From Spirochaetaceae bacterium (GTDB lineage Bacteria; Spirochaetota; Spirochaetia; SZUA-6; Bin103): 47,689 nt of DNA. The notes under the pieces were generated by a model, which saw only the letters and a list, made by a program, of their open reading frames with translations, was not told the origin of the DNA and did no database searches. The stretch lies in the NCBI GenBank assembly GCA_028820215.1, contig JAPPKD010000141.1, positions 1-47,689 on the forward strand, read 5' to 3'. The translations under genes were made by a program, and so were the position numbers. Positions within the stretch are counted from its first letter, which is position 1. Each line of letters starts with the position of its first letter. Positions 31,408 to 39,887 of the stretch are shown one piece after another.

Positions 31408-32616
31408 CTACCGGTACGGATCGACGGCGTCGCGCAGGCCGTCGCCCATGAACTGGAACGCCACCACGGAGAAGATGACCAGCAGTGCCGGCAACAGGAG
31501 CCAGGGATGGAGCGCGACCGACTCGACGTTCTGCGCACCCTGCAGCAGCACGCCCCAACTGACCGCCGGCGGACGCAGCCCGACGCCCAGGAAGCTGAGC
31601 GCCGTCTCGCCCAGGATCATCGAGGGGATGAGGTTGGAAGCGTTGACGATCAGGTGGCTGGCGAACGCCGGCAGCATGTGCCGGAACAACTGGCGGCCGA
31701 GCGGCGCCCCGTCCAGCTTGGCCGCCAGGACGTACTCCTCCTCGCGCAGCGCCAGGAACTTGCTGCGCACGGTGCGCGCCAGCCCGGTCCAGCCCAGAAT
31801 GGACAGGACCACCGTGATCGCGAAGTAGACCTGGACGATGCTCCACTCCAGCGGCAGCGCCGCGGCAAGCGCGATCCACAGCGGCAGCGACGGGACCGAC
31901 ATCAGCACCTCGATGAAGCGGTTGATGACGTTGTCGACCACGCCGCCGAAGTAGCCGGCGATGGACCCGATCAGGATGCCCAGCACCCAGGTGATGATGA
32001 TCGACATGATGCCGATCGACAGCGACAGGATGGAGCCGTGCACCATGCGCGAGAACAGGCAGCGGCCGCTCTGGTCGGTGCCGAGCGGGTACCAGCGGAC
32101 GTCCGGGTCGCCGGTGCCGAGCAGGTGCAGGTCGGCGTCGATGAAGAAGAGCAGCTTGTACGGATAGCCGCGCACGAACAGCCGCAGCGGGCGCTCCGAC
32201 CCCTCCACGCGCACGTACACGCGCTTGAAGAGCTCGAAGTCGAGCTTGCTGGTGACCTGGTAGACCACCGGCCGGAAGTTGCGTTCCTCGTCGAACAGGC
32301 TGAACGAAACGTCCTTGCCGCTGAACACCCACGGCTGGAGCTGGATGTCCGTGTTGCGCTCGACCGGATCGTTCATGGCGAAGAAGCCGTTGAAGATGGC
32401 GACGAAGTAGAAGACGGCGATGACGCCCAGGCCCCACATCGCCCAGCGGTGCGAGCGGAATTTCAGCCCGATCAGCCGCCACTGGGTCGCGGTGAAGTAC
32501 GCCTCACGCCGTTCGGCCTCGGTGAGCTGCTTGCGGCGGAAGATGCCAACCGCCCGCTGTTTGGCGACATCGTCGGCAACGCTCTCGCGAGCGTCGCTCA
32601 GGGTGGGTTCGGCCAT
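31408..32616 (-). CDS. ABC-transporter permease, DppC/OppC type with long extracytoplasmic loop (locus B)
   Basis: 402 residues from ATG 32616. A GTG at 32628 lies only two bases from the -10 element, upstream of any likely transcription start, so ATG is preferred. TM1 is near residues 55-75, followed by the long loop ('QPWVFSGKDVSFSLFDEERN', 'RLFVRGYPYKLLFFIDADLH') and the DppC core 'YPLGTDQSGRCLFSRMVHG'. The EAA loop 'EEEYVLAAKLDGAPLGRQLF' and terminal 'FMGDGLRDAVDPYR' are intact. First gene of the locus B importer operon. Confidence 0.92.
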   Translation of the reverse strand: MAEPTLSDARESVADDVAKQRAVGIFRRKQLTEAERREAYFTATQWRLIGLKFRSHRWAMWGLGVIAVFYFVAIFNGFFAMNDPVERNTDIQLQPWVFSGKDVSFSLFDEERNFRPVVYQVTSKLDFELFKRVYVRVEGSERPLRLFVRGYPYKLLFFIDADLHLLGTGDPDVRWYPLGTDQSGRCLFSRMVHGSILSLSIGIMSIIITWVLGILIGSIAGYFGGVVDNVINRFIEVLMSVPSLPLWIALAAALPLEWSIVQVYFAITVVLSILGWTGLARTVRSKFLALREEEYVLAAKLDGAPLGRQLFRHMLPAFASHLIVNASNLIPSMILGETALSFLGVGLRPPAVSWGVLLQGAQNVESVALHPWLLLPALLVIFSVVAFQFMGDGLRDAVDPYR

Positions 32617-32630
32617 CGGCGACGACACGG

Positions 32631-32660
32631 ATTAGAGCATCACGCCCCGGTTCCGGTCAA
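32631..32660 (-). promoter_or_regulatory. Promoter of the locus B importer with overlapping inverted repeat
   Basis: On the minus strand TTGACC (complement of 32655-32660), 18 bases, TCTAAT (complement of 32631-32636), then 14 bases to ATG. The -35 is embedded in CCGGT-TTG-ACCGG, an inverted repeat that could bind a repressor. Confidence 0.5.
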
Positions 32661-32695
32661 ACCGGAGCGCCTTTTGTGGCGCCCGCCGATGGCAC

Positions 32696-32701
32696 TACGA
32701 T
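32696..32701 (+). promoter_or_regulatory. -10-like TACGAT of the DUF4097-like gene
   Basis: TACGAT ends seven bases before ATG 32709 with no Shine-Dalgarno. It is divergent from the importer promoter 36 bases away, so the two may share regulation. Confidence 0.4.
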
Positions 32702-32708
32702 CCGGGGC

Positions 32709-33470
32709 ATGCGCTTCCCGGCACTGCTCGCGCTCCTGGCCGGCGCGGCCCCGCTCGGTTTTGCCGCGGGCTTCCTGGAAGGCAAGGCGGTCGAGCAGTC
32801 GGTCCGCCATCCCGGACCGATCCGGCGGGTCGTCGTCGAAGCACGCTACCTGGACGTCGATGTCGACGGAATCGCCGCCGACGGCATCGCGGCACGTGCG
32901 GTGGTGTCGAGCAAGTTTCTGGAGCGCAACGGCTTCGAGCTCCAGATCGCGGTTGACGAAGGCCGGGCGAGCGTCGGCTTCGCGCTCAACGACCGGCCCG
33001 TCTCCGGCTACTCCGTCCTCTGGGGCCCGCGGCTGACGCTTGCCGTGCCTGATGCTGCCGAGGTCTACGTCCGCACCACCACCGGCGACGTGCTGGTCAC
33101 CGGGCTCGGCACGACGTCGAGACGGGCGGCCGTCCATGTCGAGTCGGTAGGCGGCATGGTCGTCGTCACCGACTCTTCCGCGGATGTCCGCCTGGTGTCG
33201 GGCGCCGGCGACCTGGTGATCCGCCGCGTTGCCGGCGACGTGCACATCGCTTCCGAAACCGGAGACATCACCGTCACCGACAGCCGCGGCGACGTCCGTG
33301 CGCACGCCGGCACAGGCCGGCAGCGCTTCGCCGACGTCGACGGCTCCATCGCCGTCTCATCGCGCGAGGGCATGACCCTGTCCGGCAATGTCGGCGAAGT
33401 GCGCGTCGGCGCACCCGGGGTACCGTCGCTCCCCGACTGGGGCGCACAGACGCCCTGGCGGCGCCGTTGA
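32709..33470 (+). CDS. Secreted DUF4097-like beta-helix protein (locus B)
   Basis: 253 residues from ATG 32709, giving a signal peptide ('MRFPALLALLAGAAPLGFAA'). 'FAAGFLEGKAVEQS' matches the locus A paralogue. Short repeated strands ('VYVRTTTGDVLVTGLGTTSR', 'GDLVIRRVAGDVHIASETGD', 'ITVTDSRGDVRAHAGTG') are DUF4097-like and should form a beta-helix. The position is also conserved: divergent from the importer and convergent with a minus-strand operon that includes DUF4340. Function unknown. Confidence 0.75.
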   Translation: MRFPALLALLAGAAPLGFAAGFLEGKAVEQSVRHPGPIRRVVVEARYLDVDVDGIAADGIAARAVVSSKFLERNGFELQIAVDEGRASVGFALNDRPVSGYSVLWGPRLTLAVPDAAEVYVRTTTGDVLVTGLGTTSRRAAVHVESVGGMVVVTDSSADVRLVSGAGDLVIRRVAGDVHIASETGDITVTDSRGDVRAHAGTGRQRFADVDGSIAVSSREGMTLSGNVGEVRVGAPGVPSLPDWGAQTPWRRR

Positions 33471-33482
33471 CGGTGCGCTTCG

Positions 33483-34610
33483 TTAAGTGGCGCCCGCTTC
33501 GGCCGCTTCCCGCTCTGCCTGCGCCAACTGGTCGAGCAGGAAGCGGTGGATGGAGCGCAGCAGGTCGAGCGCGTGGTCGCGCCGGTCCGGGCCGATGTGG
33601 TGGGTCGAAAACTTGGCCACCTCGAACAGGCCGGTGAGCTCCAGCAGCTCGCGGCCCGGAAGCCCGGGTCCGGCATCCAGGATGCCGTGCATGTACTCCA
33701 GCGGCGTCTGGTGCAGCGGGTGCGGGAAGCCGTGCGCGTCGAGCACGTCGCCCACGCGCGCATAGCACATCTCCACCGCGCGCCGGTGATCCGGCTCCGC
33801 GGCGATGTCGTCGATGGCCAGCCCGGTGGCGTGGGCGAGGTCGCGCTTCAACTCCTCCGTGATCGGCGAGGAGTCCTCCAGCGCCTCGGGCGCCTCGCGC
33901 AGCAGCCGTCCGCCGAAGACCGCCACCGCCGCGAACAGCGCGACGATGATCCCGAACAGGATGAACGGCCGGCGCTGGCGCGCGATCCGCCGGCGCTCGT
34001 ACTCCTCGACCGTCAGCAGCTCGCCGCGCTCGGCCTGCCGGTCGACCTCTTCCATCTTGGCGGTGAGCTCCTCCGCGTAGCTCGGCCGGTCCTGCCCGGT
34101 CCCGACGACCACGGACAGGAACACGATGAACAGGCACGCCACGATCAGCGGGGCGGTGATAAACATGATGACCGCGCGCGGGATGCGAGTGCGCTGCAGC
34201 CCGCGCTCGGCCTCTGCCTGGCGGCGGAGGCGCTCCTGCAGATAGACGAAGGTGAAGCCGCCGGCGACCACGGCCGCGCCCAGCAGGATGAAGCCGGCGA
34301 CCTCCGATGCGGTGGAGTCGAGCCGCGGCACCAGCACCATCCGGACCGCGCCGCCGTCATCGGCGCTGAGGCCGCTGATCGAGCTGATCGAGACGCCGAT
34401 CAGCGCTACCAGGGCGACCACGGCGAACAGCAGCACCACGACCTTGCGCCGCTCCTCGTCCGTGCCGGCGCGCAGCCGGCGGTAGTAGTCCCTGAGCCCT
34501 TCGTTGTCTGCGATGGGATGAGTCTGATGGACGCGCCGCGTGAGCGGCAAGTCCGTCAGACGAATAAGGTGGGTATTTGGGGCGTTAACGGATGCCGGGG
34601 GGCCGGCCAA
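33483..34610 (-). CDS. Multi-TM protein with C-terminal DUF4129-like domain
   Basis: Up to 375 residues; TTG 34610 or TTG 34550 are the only nearby in-frame starts, so the N-terminus is uncertain. TM segments lie near residues 58-78, 104-126 and 148-170, and another near 218-240 ('PFILFGIIVALFAAVAVFGG'). The cytoplasmic C-terminus ('YARVGDVLDAHGFPHP', 'QTPLEYMHGI', 'LTGLFEVAKFSTHHI') has the helical pattern of DUF4129, a domain found beside MoxR/DUF58 systems and in transglutaminase-like proteins. It is the last gene of the dioxygenase-fucosidase-DUF4340 operon, overlapping the 4-TM gene by up to 26 bases. Confidence 0.65.
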   Translation of the reverse strand: MAGPPASVNAPNTHLIRLTDLPLTRRVHQTHPIADNEGLRDYYRRLRAGTDEERRKVVVLLFAVVALVALIGVSISSISGLSADDGGAVRMVLVPRLDSTASEVAGFILLGAAVVAGGFTFVYLQERLRRQAEAERGLQRTRIPRAVIMFITAPLIVACLFIVFLSVVVGTGQDRPSYAEELTAKMEEVDRQAERGELLTVEEYERRRIARQRRPFILFGIIVALFAAVAVFGGRLLREAPEALEDSSPITEELKRDLAHATGLAIDDIAAEPDHRRAVEMCYARVGDVLDAHGFPHPLHQTPLEYMHGILDAGPGLPGRELLELTGLFEVAKFSTHHIGPDRRDHALDLLRSIHRFLLDQLAQAEREAAEAGAT

Positions 34611-35244
34611 CGAAGTCCCCGCGCCCGAACGCGGCTTCGCGGTCGGCGAGCGCCTTCGCGATCCGGGCGCGCACCCGGAACGCTGCGGCGAACGCCGCCG
34701 TTCCCACGGCCCCGTAGGCGGCGACCACCGCGAGCAGCAGACCGTATCCGGCTGCCGGAGACCGCAACAGCCCCGTCTGGAAGGCCAGCACGGCGACCCC
34801 GGTGCAGCCCTGGATGCCCAACACGAACAGGAAGCGGCCGATCAGCACGGCAGCCCCCGAGCCGGGCGACAGCTCCCGGAACGGGGTGGCGGCCGTCCAC
34901 GGCCGCCACCAGCGGGTGTGCAGCCCGTATGCCTCGTAGTACTTGGCCAGCACCAGCAAGGAAGCCAGCCAGGTGCCCCCGGCCACGAACGGCAGGACGA
35001 ACCCGTACAGAAAGCGGTTCTGGAACGCGGCCGCAAACGACACGACGATCACCTTCATCGAGTAGTCGCGCATCCACTCCAGGTGGTTGACCGACTGCAC
35101 GAGCAGGTAGGTGCTGACCGCGGCCGAGAGCAGCCACAGCAGCAGCGCCAGCGCCCGTACCGCGGGACTGTGCAGCGCGTGCCGCGCCTGCGCCTCCAGG
35201 TACGAGCGGCGGTAGCGGACCACCGGCGACGCGTCAGTCGCCAA
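34585..35244 (-). CDS. Four-TM integral membrane protein (paralogue of 4377-5039)
   Basis: 219 residues. Four hydrophobic segments (near 28-50, 82-105, 133-160, 170-195). 'TWLASLLVLAKYYEAYGLHT', 'RWW', 'LSPGSG', 'GRFLFVLGIQGCTG' align with the protein at 4377-5039 without gaps, identifying a small family. Its start overlaps the end of the DUF4340 gene by 11 bases, so the two are translationally linked. The neighbours suggest a complex with DUF4340 and DUF4129 proteins. No family name known to me. Confidence 0.8.
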   Translation of the reverse strand: MATDASPVVRYRRSYLEAQARHALHSPAVRALALLLWLLSAAVSTYLLVQSVNHLEWMRDYSMKVIVVSFAAAFQNRFLYGFVLPFVAGGTWLASLLVLAKYYEAYGLHTRWWRPWTAATPFRELSPGSGAAVLIGRFLFVLGIQGCTGVAVLAFQTGLLRSPAAGYGLLLAVVAAYGAVGTAAFAAAFRVRARIAKALADREAAFGRGDFVGRPPGIR

Positions 35245-36607
35245 CCGTCGTCTCGATCCGCTCCAGCAGCGCCGCGACCGCGCGGCCGTCGACCAGCAGG
35301 TCGATGCTGTCGTCCATCACGAGTAGAGTGAAGTCCTGGTCGTAGGGGAGAAACCGCGCCTCCAGCGTGTACCGGCCGCCGCCGCGCAGGTGGTACGCGA
35401 TGATCAGCACCGGATCTTCGCCGGAAGCGTCCCGCCCGGCCGGCGCGGGCGCGTCCACGGCCAGGCTGGCGATCTCCTCGGTAAGCAGATCGAAGGCGTC
35501 CTGGTCGAGGGGCCGGCCATCGACGGCCAGGGTGACCTGCTCGGCGCCAAGGTCGTCCGTGGTCCGCCGCAGGTCGATCCGGTGCTCGCGCTCGCCGCCG
35601 ATCCGGAACTGGATCGAGTTCACGCGCTCGACCGGGACGTTGAGCACGCGCGGCTCCGACAGTTCGAACGGAGTCAGCGAGAGGAAGTCGAGCGCGGCGG
35701 CCGGGACCGTGTGCACGCCTCTGGCGGCGGGCATCCTGACGTAGACCTGCCCGTCGACGGTGGCGCCGAGCAGCAGGTGCAACTCGTCCTCGAAGTCGCG
35801 CACCCGCAGCTCGCCGCGCGGGGGATCCAGGCCGAACTCCGCGTAACCGCTCGGATTGTCGGCGACGGCGTCGCTGATGGTCATCTCCGCCACCCGGCGC
35901 GCGATCGACGCGAACCGTTCCTCGTCGGCCGGGGCTAGGTACGGGATGCGCATCACCTGTGCGCTGCCCATGTGCGCGTAGCGCGCCTGGTCGCCCACTG
36001 CGACCAGCTCGATCTCGTAGTCGCCGTCGCGGAACCAGATGCGGTTGACCCGGTCCGCGGTGAGAGCCGGCACGGTCTGGTCGCGCAGATCGGCCACCGT
36101 CCACGAGAAACGCGTGCCGTGCACGGCGTGGACGGTGAACACCGCGCGGTCGTCGCGCGAGCTCAGGAAATAGGCCTCACCCGACGAGGTGCGGTTGCCC
36201 AAGTGAAACTCGAAGGTCTCACCCGACTCCAGCCGCGCGCTCGCCACCACCGCCGGCGGGTCCAGGCCGTACTGGACGCGGTCCTCCGGGTCCTCGACGA
36301 CGAGCCGCTGTGCGAACAGGCTGGCGAAGCTGGCGCGCAGCTCCTGCAGGCGCGGCCAGTCCCAGCGGAACGGATACGGCTCGCGGACCAGCCAGACGGC
36401 GCCCTCGCGCTCCAGCAGGACCGTCTCGCCGCCGCGCGGGGCCAGCTCCATCGCCACGATCAGGTCCTCGTCCACGTCGGAGAGCTGCTGGCGGTCGGAG
36501 GCGACCGGACCGGAGTACTCCGGCTCCGGCCGGTTCGCCAGCAACAGATAGGCGCCGACCAGCACGACGATCCCGGCGCCCCCGGCCAGGATGAGCAGGC
36601 GGCGCAC
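35234..36607 (-). CDS. DUF4340-domain membrane-anchored protein (locus B)
   Basis: 457 residues with GTG 36607, five bases from the fucosidase stop. One N-terminal TM ('LLILAGGAGIVVLVGAYLLL') then extracytoplasmic DUF4340 repeats: 'VQYGLDPPAVVASARLE', 'LGNRTSSGEAYFLSSRDDRA', 'AEFGLDPPRGELRVRDF', 'LLLGATVDGQVYVRMPAARG'. 'YGLDPP' and 'LLG/LGNRT...Y' recur as in the locus A copy. It lies between the fucosidase and 4-TM genes in one operon. Function unknown, possibly an envelope complex component. Confidence 0.85.
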   Translation of the reverse strand: MRRLLILAGGAGIVVLVGAYLLLANRPEPEYSGPVASDRQQLSDVDEDLIVAMELAPRGGETVLLEREGAVWLVREPYPFRWDWPRLQELRASFASLFAQRLVVEDPEDRVQYGLDPPAVVASARLESGETFEFHLGNRTSSGEAYFLSSRDDRAVFTVHAVHGTRFSWTVADLRDQTVPALTADRVNRIWFRDGDYEIELVAVGDQARYAHMGSAQVMRIPYLAPADEERFASIARRVAEMTISDAVADNPSGYAEFGLDPPRGELRVRDFEDELHLLLGATVDGQVYVRMPAARGVHTVPAAALDFLSLTPFELSEPRVLNVPVERVNSIQFRIGGEREHRIDLRRTTDDLGAEQVTLAVDGRPLDQDAFDLLTEEIASLAVDAPAPAGRDASGEDPVLIIAYHLRGGGRYTLEARFLPYDQDFTLLVMDDSIDLLVDGRAVAALLERIETTVGD

Positions 36608-36611
36608 CCGA

Positions 36612-37901
36612 TTACTCGCCGGCCACGAAGAGCTCGATCACCGGCACCTCGGCCGGCGGCTGCAGGACCGGCAGCTCCAGGATCAGGTCGTCCGCGCCGG
36701 CGCGCTCCATGCGCGCCTGATGCTCGTGCATGGCGGTGATCTGGACCTCCGACGCGTCGCCCAGCAACTGCGCGTAGGCGACCTTGCCGCGGTAGCCGCG
36801 CAGGTGGAGCTGCCGGAACGGCCACGCGAACACGTGGACGTACAGCCGGCGGGTGCCCGGGTTCCAGGTGAGCCGGCAGTCCTGCGGGACCGCGAACTCC
36901 GGCGGCGCCTGCGTGCAGCCGTAGATCGACCGCCCGTGGCGGCTCATCCACTCGCCCATGCCGCGCAGTCGGTCCAGCGCGCGATGGTCCAGCTCGCCGC
37001 GGCCGGTCGGGCCGACGTTCAGCAGCAGGTTGCCGCCCTTGCTGACGGTGTCGGACAGCATGCGGATCAACTGGCCTACGCTCTTCCAGGAAGACTCGTC
37101 ACGGTGGTAGCCCCAGGAGCCGGAGAAGGTCTGGCACGCCTCCCAGGTGACCGGCGTGCCGTCCACCTCGATCCAGCCCTGCGGCTGCCACTGCTCGGGC
37201 GTCTTGATGTCCCAGCCGTCGTCCAGGTCCATGCGGTCGTTGAGCAGCACCTGCGGCTGCAGCTCGCGGATGGTCCGGTAGAGCCGCGGGCTGTCCCACT
37301 CGTCCCGCCCCTTGCCGCGGTCGGGATAGCTGAAGTCGCACCACAGCACGTCGACCGGGCCGAACCGCGTGAGCAGCTCGCGCACCTGGCCGTGCAGGTA
37401 CTCGATGTAGCGGCCCTGATCGCGCGTGCGGTTCATGGCCTCGCGCTCCGGGTGGTTGCGCCGCGAGTGGACGTCGTCGATCACGAAGTCCGGGTGGTGC
37501 CAGTCGATCAGCGAGTGGTAGAAGCCCACCCGCATCCCGCGCGAGCGGAAGGCATCGACCATGGGGTGCAGGAGGTCCTTGCCGTACGGCGTGCGCGTCG
37601 CCTTGTAGTCGGTGAGCGCGCTGTCCCACAGGCAGAAGCCCTCGTGGTGCTTGGTGGTGACCACGAAGTAGCGCATGCCGGCGCCGGCGGCGGCGTCGGC
37701 CCAGACGGCGGGATCGTAGAGATCGGGGTCGAAGCGGTCGAAGTAGCGCTGGTAATCCTCGTCCGGGATCTCCTCCTTGTTCTTTACCCACTCGTGCCGG
37801 GCCGGCAGCGCGTACAGCCCCCAGTGGATGAACATGCCGAAGCGGTCGTGCACGAACCACGACGTGTCCCCGGGGCTCGGTCGGATCGTGGGATCGCTCA
37901 T
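36612..37901 (-). CDS. GH29 alpha-L-fucosidase
   Basis: 429 residues. ATG 37901 is fixed by AGGAGG at 37909-37914 and by an ATGA overlap with the dioxygenase stop. 'FGMFIHWGLYALPARHEWVK', 'YFVVTTKHHEGFCLWDSALT', 'RVGFYHSLIDWHHPDF', 'VRELLTRFGPVDVLWCDFSY' (nucleophile D189) and 'KGGNLLLNVGPTGRGELDHR' are GH29 hallmarks. A C-terminal beta-domain ends 'VPVIELFVAGE'. No signal peptide, so it probably trims imported fucosylated oligosaccharides in the cytoplasm. Acid/base cannot be placed by eye. Confidence 0.93.
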   Translation of the reverse strand: MSDPTIRPSPGDTSWFVHDRFGMFIHWGLYALPARHEWVKNKEEIPDEDYQRYFDRFDPDLYDPAVWADAAAGAGMRYFVVTTKHHEGFCLWDSALTDYKATRTPYGKDLLHPMVDAFRSRGMRVGFYHSLIDWHHPDFVIDDVHSRRNHPEREAMNRTRDQGRYIEYLHGQVRELLTRFGPVDVLWCDFSYPDRGKGRDEWDSPRLYRTIRELQPQVLLNDRMDLDDGWDIKTPEQWQPQGWIEVDGTPVTWEACQTFSGSWGYHRDESSWKSVGQLIRMLSDTVSKGGNLLLNVGPTGRGELDHRALDRLRGMGEWMSRHGRSIYGCTQAPPEFAVPQDCRLTWNPGTRRLYVHVFAWPFRQLHLRGYRGKVAYAQLLGDASEVQITAMHEHQARMERAGADDLILELPVLQPPAEVPVIELFVAGE

Positions 37902-38752
37902 CTCGCAACCTCCTGCATCTGCGCGGCTGGCTTCGGATCGGGCGAGAGTCTGCGCTCTGCGGCCGGCGCGACGATGGAGCGGCGGTGCGGCGTCAGCCGG
38001 GCCAGCAGCTCCGGCGACGGCTCGTACGCGTGGCGCAGCCGGCCCCAGGACGGACCGTACCGGTAGATCACCACCCGCCGCTGGCCGTCGTTGCGGCGCC
38101 GGGCCGAGCCGTGCGTGCAGCAGTCGACGAACAGCAGGGCGTCCCCGGCGCGCATGTGGACCTCCACGGCCCCCTCGATCAACGCCGCATCGGGGCGTAC
38201 GTCTCCCATGCAGAAGCGCTGGAAGGACGGGTGCTCGAAGTTGGACTTGTGCGAGCCCGGGATCAGCACGGTGCCGCCGTCCCCCGGGCCGATGTCGGTC
38301 AGGGCGACCAGCACGTTGATCTGATTGCAGTGAAATCGGCCGGCGTGGTAGCGGAACTGGCAGCGGCTGATTCCCAGGTGGCCGCCGTTGTGCACGCCGA
38401 TGCTTTGGCCGGCGGTGCGGACGTTGGCAAACGCCTCGTCTATCAGCAACGGGCCGTGCTGCTCGTCGAAGGAGTCTTCGGAGCCGACGAAATGGCGCAC
38501 CTTGTCGAACCAGGCCGGGTGGTCGATCAGCTCCTCGAACGGCTCTCCCGCCTCGTAGATCTGCTGGTAGTTGGTACCGTCGTGGTCGCCGAAGTTGTGA
38601 GCCTGGACATACCCATGCCACTCGCGGTCCGCCAGCGGCGGGATGGCGTCCAGTCCCTCGTTGCACGCCCGCACCTCGACGGGGGTGAGCGCCCCCTCCA
38701 GGTGCAGATAGCCGCGCAGGTCGAAGAAGTAGATGTCGTGGTCGGTGACCAT
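37898..38752 (-). CDS. PhyH-family dioxygenase, HGG-type
   Basis: 284 residues from ATG 38752. 'YFFDLRGYLHLEGALTPVEV' and 'ALTDIGPGDGGTVLIPGSHK' are PhyH landmarks, and 'THGSARRRNDGQRRVVIYRY' supplies the distal His and the 2-oxoglutarate Arg. At the usual H-x-D position it reads 'GVHNGGHLG', as in a divergent PhyH branch that shows 'HGG' there, so iron binding may differ. It overlaps the fucosidase start by four bases (ATGA) and leads a five-gene minus-strand operon. Substrate unknown. Confidence 0.85.
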   Translation of the reverse strand: MVTDHDIYFFDLRGYLHLEGALTPVEVRACNEGLDAIPPLADREWHGYVQAHNFGDHDGTNYQQIYEAGEPFEELIDHPAWFDKVRHFVGSEDSFDEQHGPLLIDEAFANVRTAGQSIGVHNGGHLGISRCQFRYHAGRFHCNQINVLVALTDIGPGDGGTVLIPGSHKSNFEHPSFQRFCMGDVRPDAALIEGAVEVHMRAGDALLFVDCCTHGSARRRNDGQRRVVIYRYGPSWGRLRHAYEPSPELLARLTPHRRSIVAPAAERRLSPDPKPAAQMQEVAR

Positions 38753-38823
38753 GCGCCGATGGTGGTCGGAGCCCGCGCGCCCGTCAACGCGCCGGCGAGC
38801 TGTCGGCCCGAGCCGCGGTGGTG

Positions 38824-38829
38824 TAGGCT
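38824..38829 (+). promoter_or_regulatory. Possible -10 (TAGGCT) of the propeller gene
   Basis: TAGGCT lies 33 bases before ATG 38863, with a weak TGTCGG 17 bases upstream. GGAGGA before the ATG is a good Shine-Dalgarno, so unlike its neighbours this gene has a normal leader. Confidence 0.35.
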
Positions 38830-38862
38830 GCGGGCCAGACGCACTACACGGAGGAGACATCC

Positions 38863-39816
38863 ATGGCGAAGAAGACGAGCGGCCAGGAGCCGTTCCGGTT
38901 CTCACTCTGCGACGACCTTTACACCCTGCCGGAGCGGGCACGGCCTCACGAGGTCGACCTGCACGGCGGCTTCGCCGACGACACGGCCGCCTCCGGCTAC
39001 ATCTACTACGGGATGCCGGGCTGCGGCATCATGCGTATCAGCGCCGACCTGACCGCGCAGGACATCATCGAGCTGCCCTCGGATCTCAAGCCCATCAATT
39101 TTCACAGCACCAAGATCATCGAGTTCGACGGCAAGCGCCGGATGGTGCTGCCGGCCAACAACGACGCCCAGGTGGCCGTCGTCGGGCTGGACGGCAACGT
39201 CGACTTCATCCTTTCGCGGCCGGAGTTCGACGAATACCGCGACGAGCAACTCGAGTTCAAGCCGACCGACACCGCCTTCGCCGACGGCACGCTGTACGTG
39301 TCCGACGGCTACGGCGCCAACTACATCTCCTCGGTCGATCCGTCGACCCACCGCTACACCGGCCTCTTCGGCGGCAAGACCGAAGACCCGCACGCGCCCG
39401 GCCTGTTCGGGACCGCGCACGGCCTGGCGCCCGCCCCCGACGGCCACCACCTGTCGATCGCCGACCGCCCGCACTCCCGCTTCCAGCTCATGGGGCTGGA
39501 CGGCCACTTCCACTCCTCGCATGCCATCCCCGACGGCTCCAAGCCGTGCGGCATCGACTTCAAGCAGCACGGCGACGGCTGGTACGCCGTGGTCGGCAGC
39601 CTGGACGACCCGCAGGAGGGGCGGCCCGCGCCGATCTACATCCTGGACGGCCACACCTACGAGGTGGCGTCGACCATCCGCCCCAAGGAGGACCTGGACG
39701 TCGAGCTGGCCGACCACATCCACAACACCGTCTGGTACGAGCGCGACGGTCAGGTCTACCTGATCTGCCAGGCGTGGAACCCCGGCCACTACTTCGTGCT
39801 GGCCAGGGAGGGATAG
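38863..39816 (+). CDS. Six-bladed beta-propeller (NHL/SMP-30-like) protein
   Basis: 317 residues with GGAGGA nine bases upstream of ATG. Repeats such as 'INFHSTKIIEFDGKRRMVLP', 'PTDTAFADGTLYVSDGYGAN', 'LFGTAHGLAPAPDGHHLSIA' and 'GSKPCGIDFKQHGDGWYAVV' resemble NHL, SMP-30 and peptidylglycine-lyase-like propellers; 'DGYGANYI' is typical of NHL blades. No signal peptide. It is monocistronic or co-transcribed with the VOC gene 108 bases later. Enzymatic role cannot be read from the sequence. Confidence 0.75.
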   Translation: MAKKTSGQEPFRFSLCDDLYTLPERARPHEVDLHGGFADDTAASGYIYYGMPGCGIMRISADLTAQDIIELPSDLKPINFHSTKIIEFDGKRRMVLPANNDAQVAVVGLDGNVDFILSRPEFDEYRDEQLEFKPTDTAFADGTLYVSDGYGANYISSVDPSTHRYTGLFGGKTEDPHAPGLFGTAHGLAPAPDGHHLSIADRPHSRFQLMGLDGHFHSSHAIPDGSKPCGIDFKQHGDGWYAVVGSLDDPQEGRPAPIYILDGHTYEVASTIRPKEDLDVELADHIHNTVWYERDGQVYLICQAWNPGHYFVLAREG

Positions 39817-39887
39817 GCGAGCGCCACCACGACGATGCGCAGTACGACGATGCGCAGTGCGTCGGAATGACCGAGAACACGGTGTCT

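Noticed and set aside
29672..31828. 718-residue plus-strand open frame
   Set aside because: Antisense to the binding-protein and permease genes of locus B; composition is that of a shadow.
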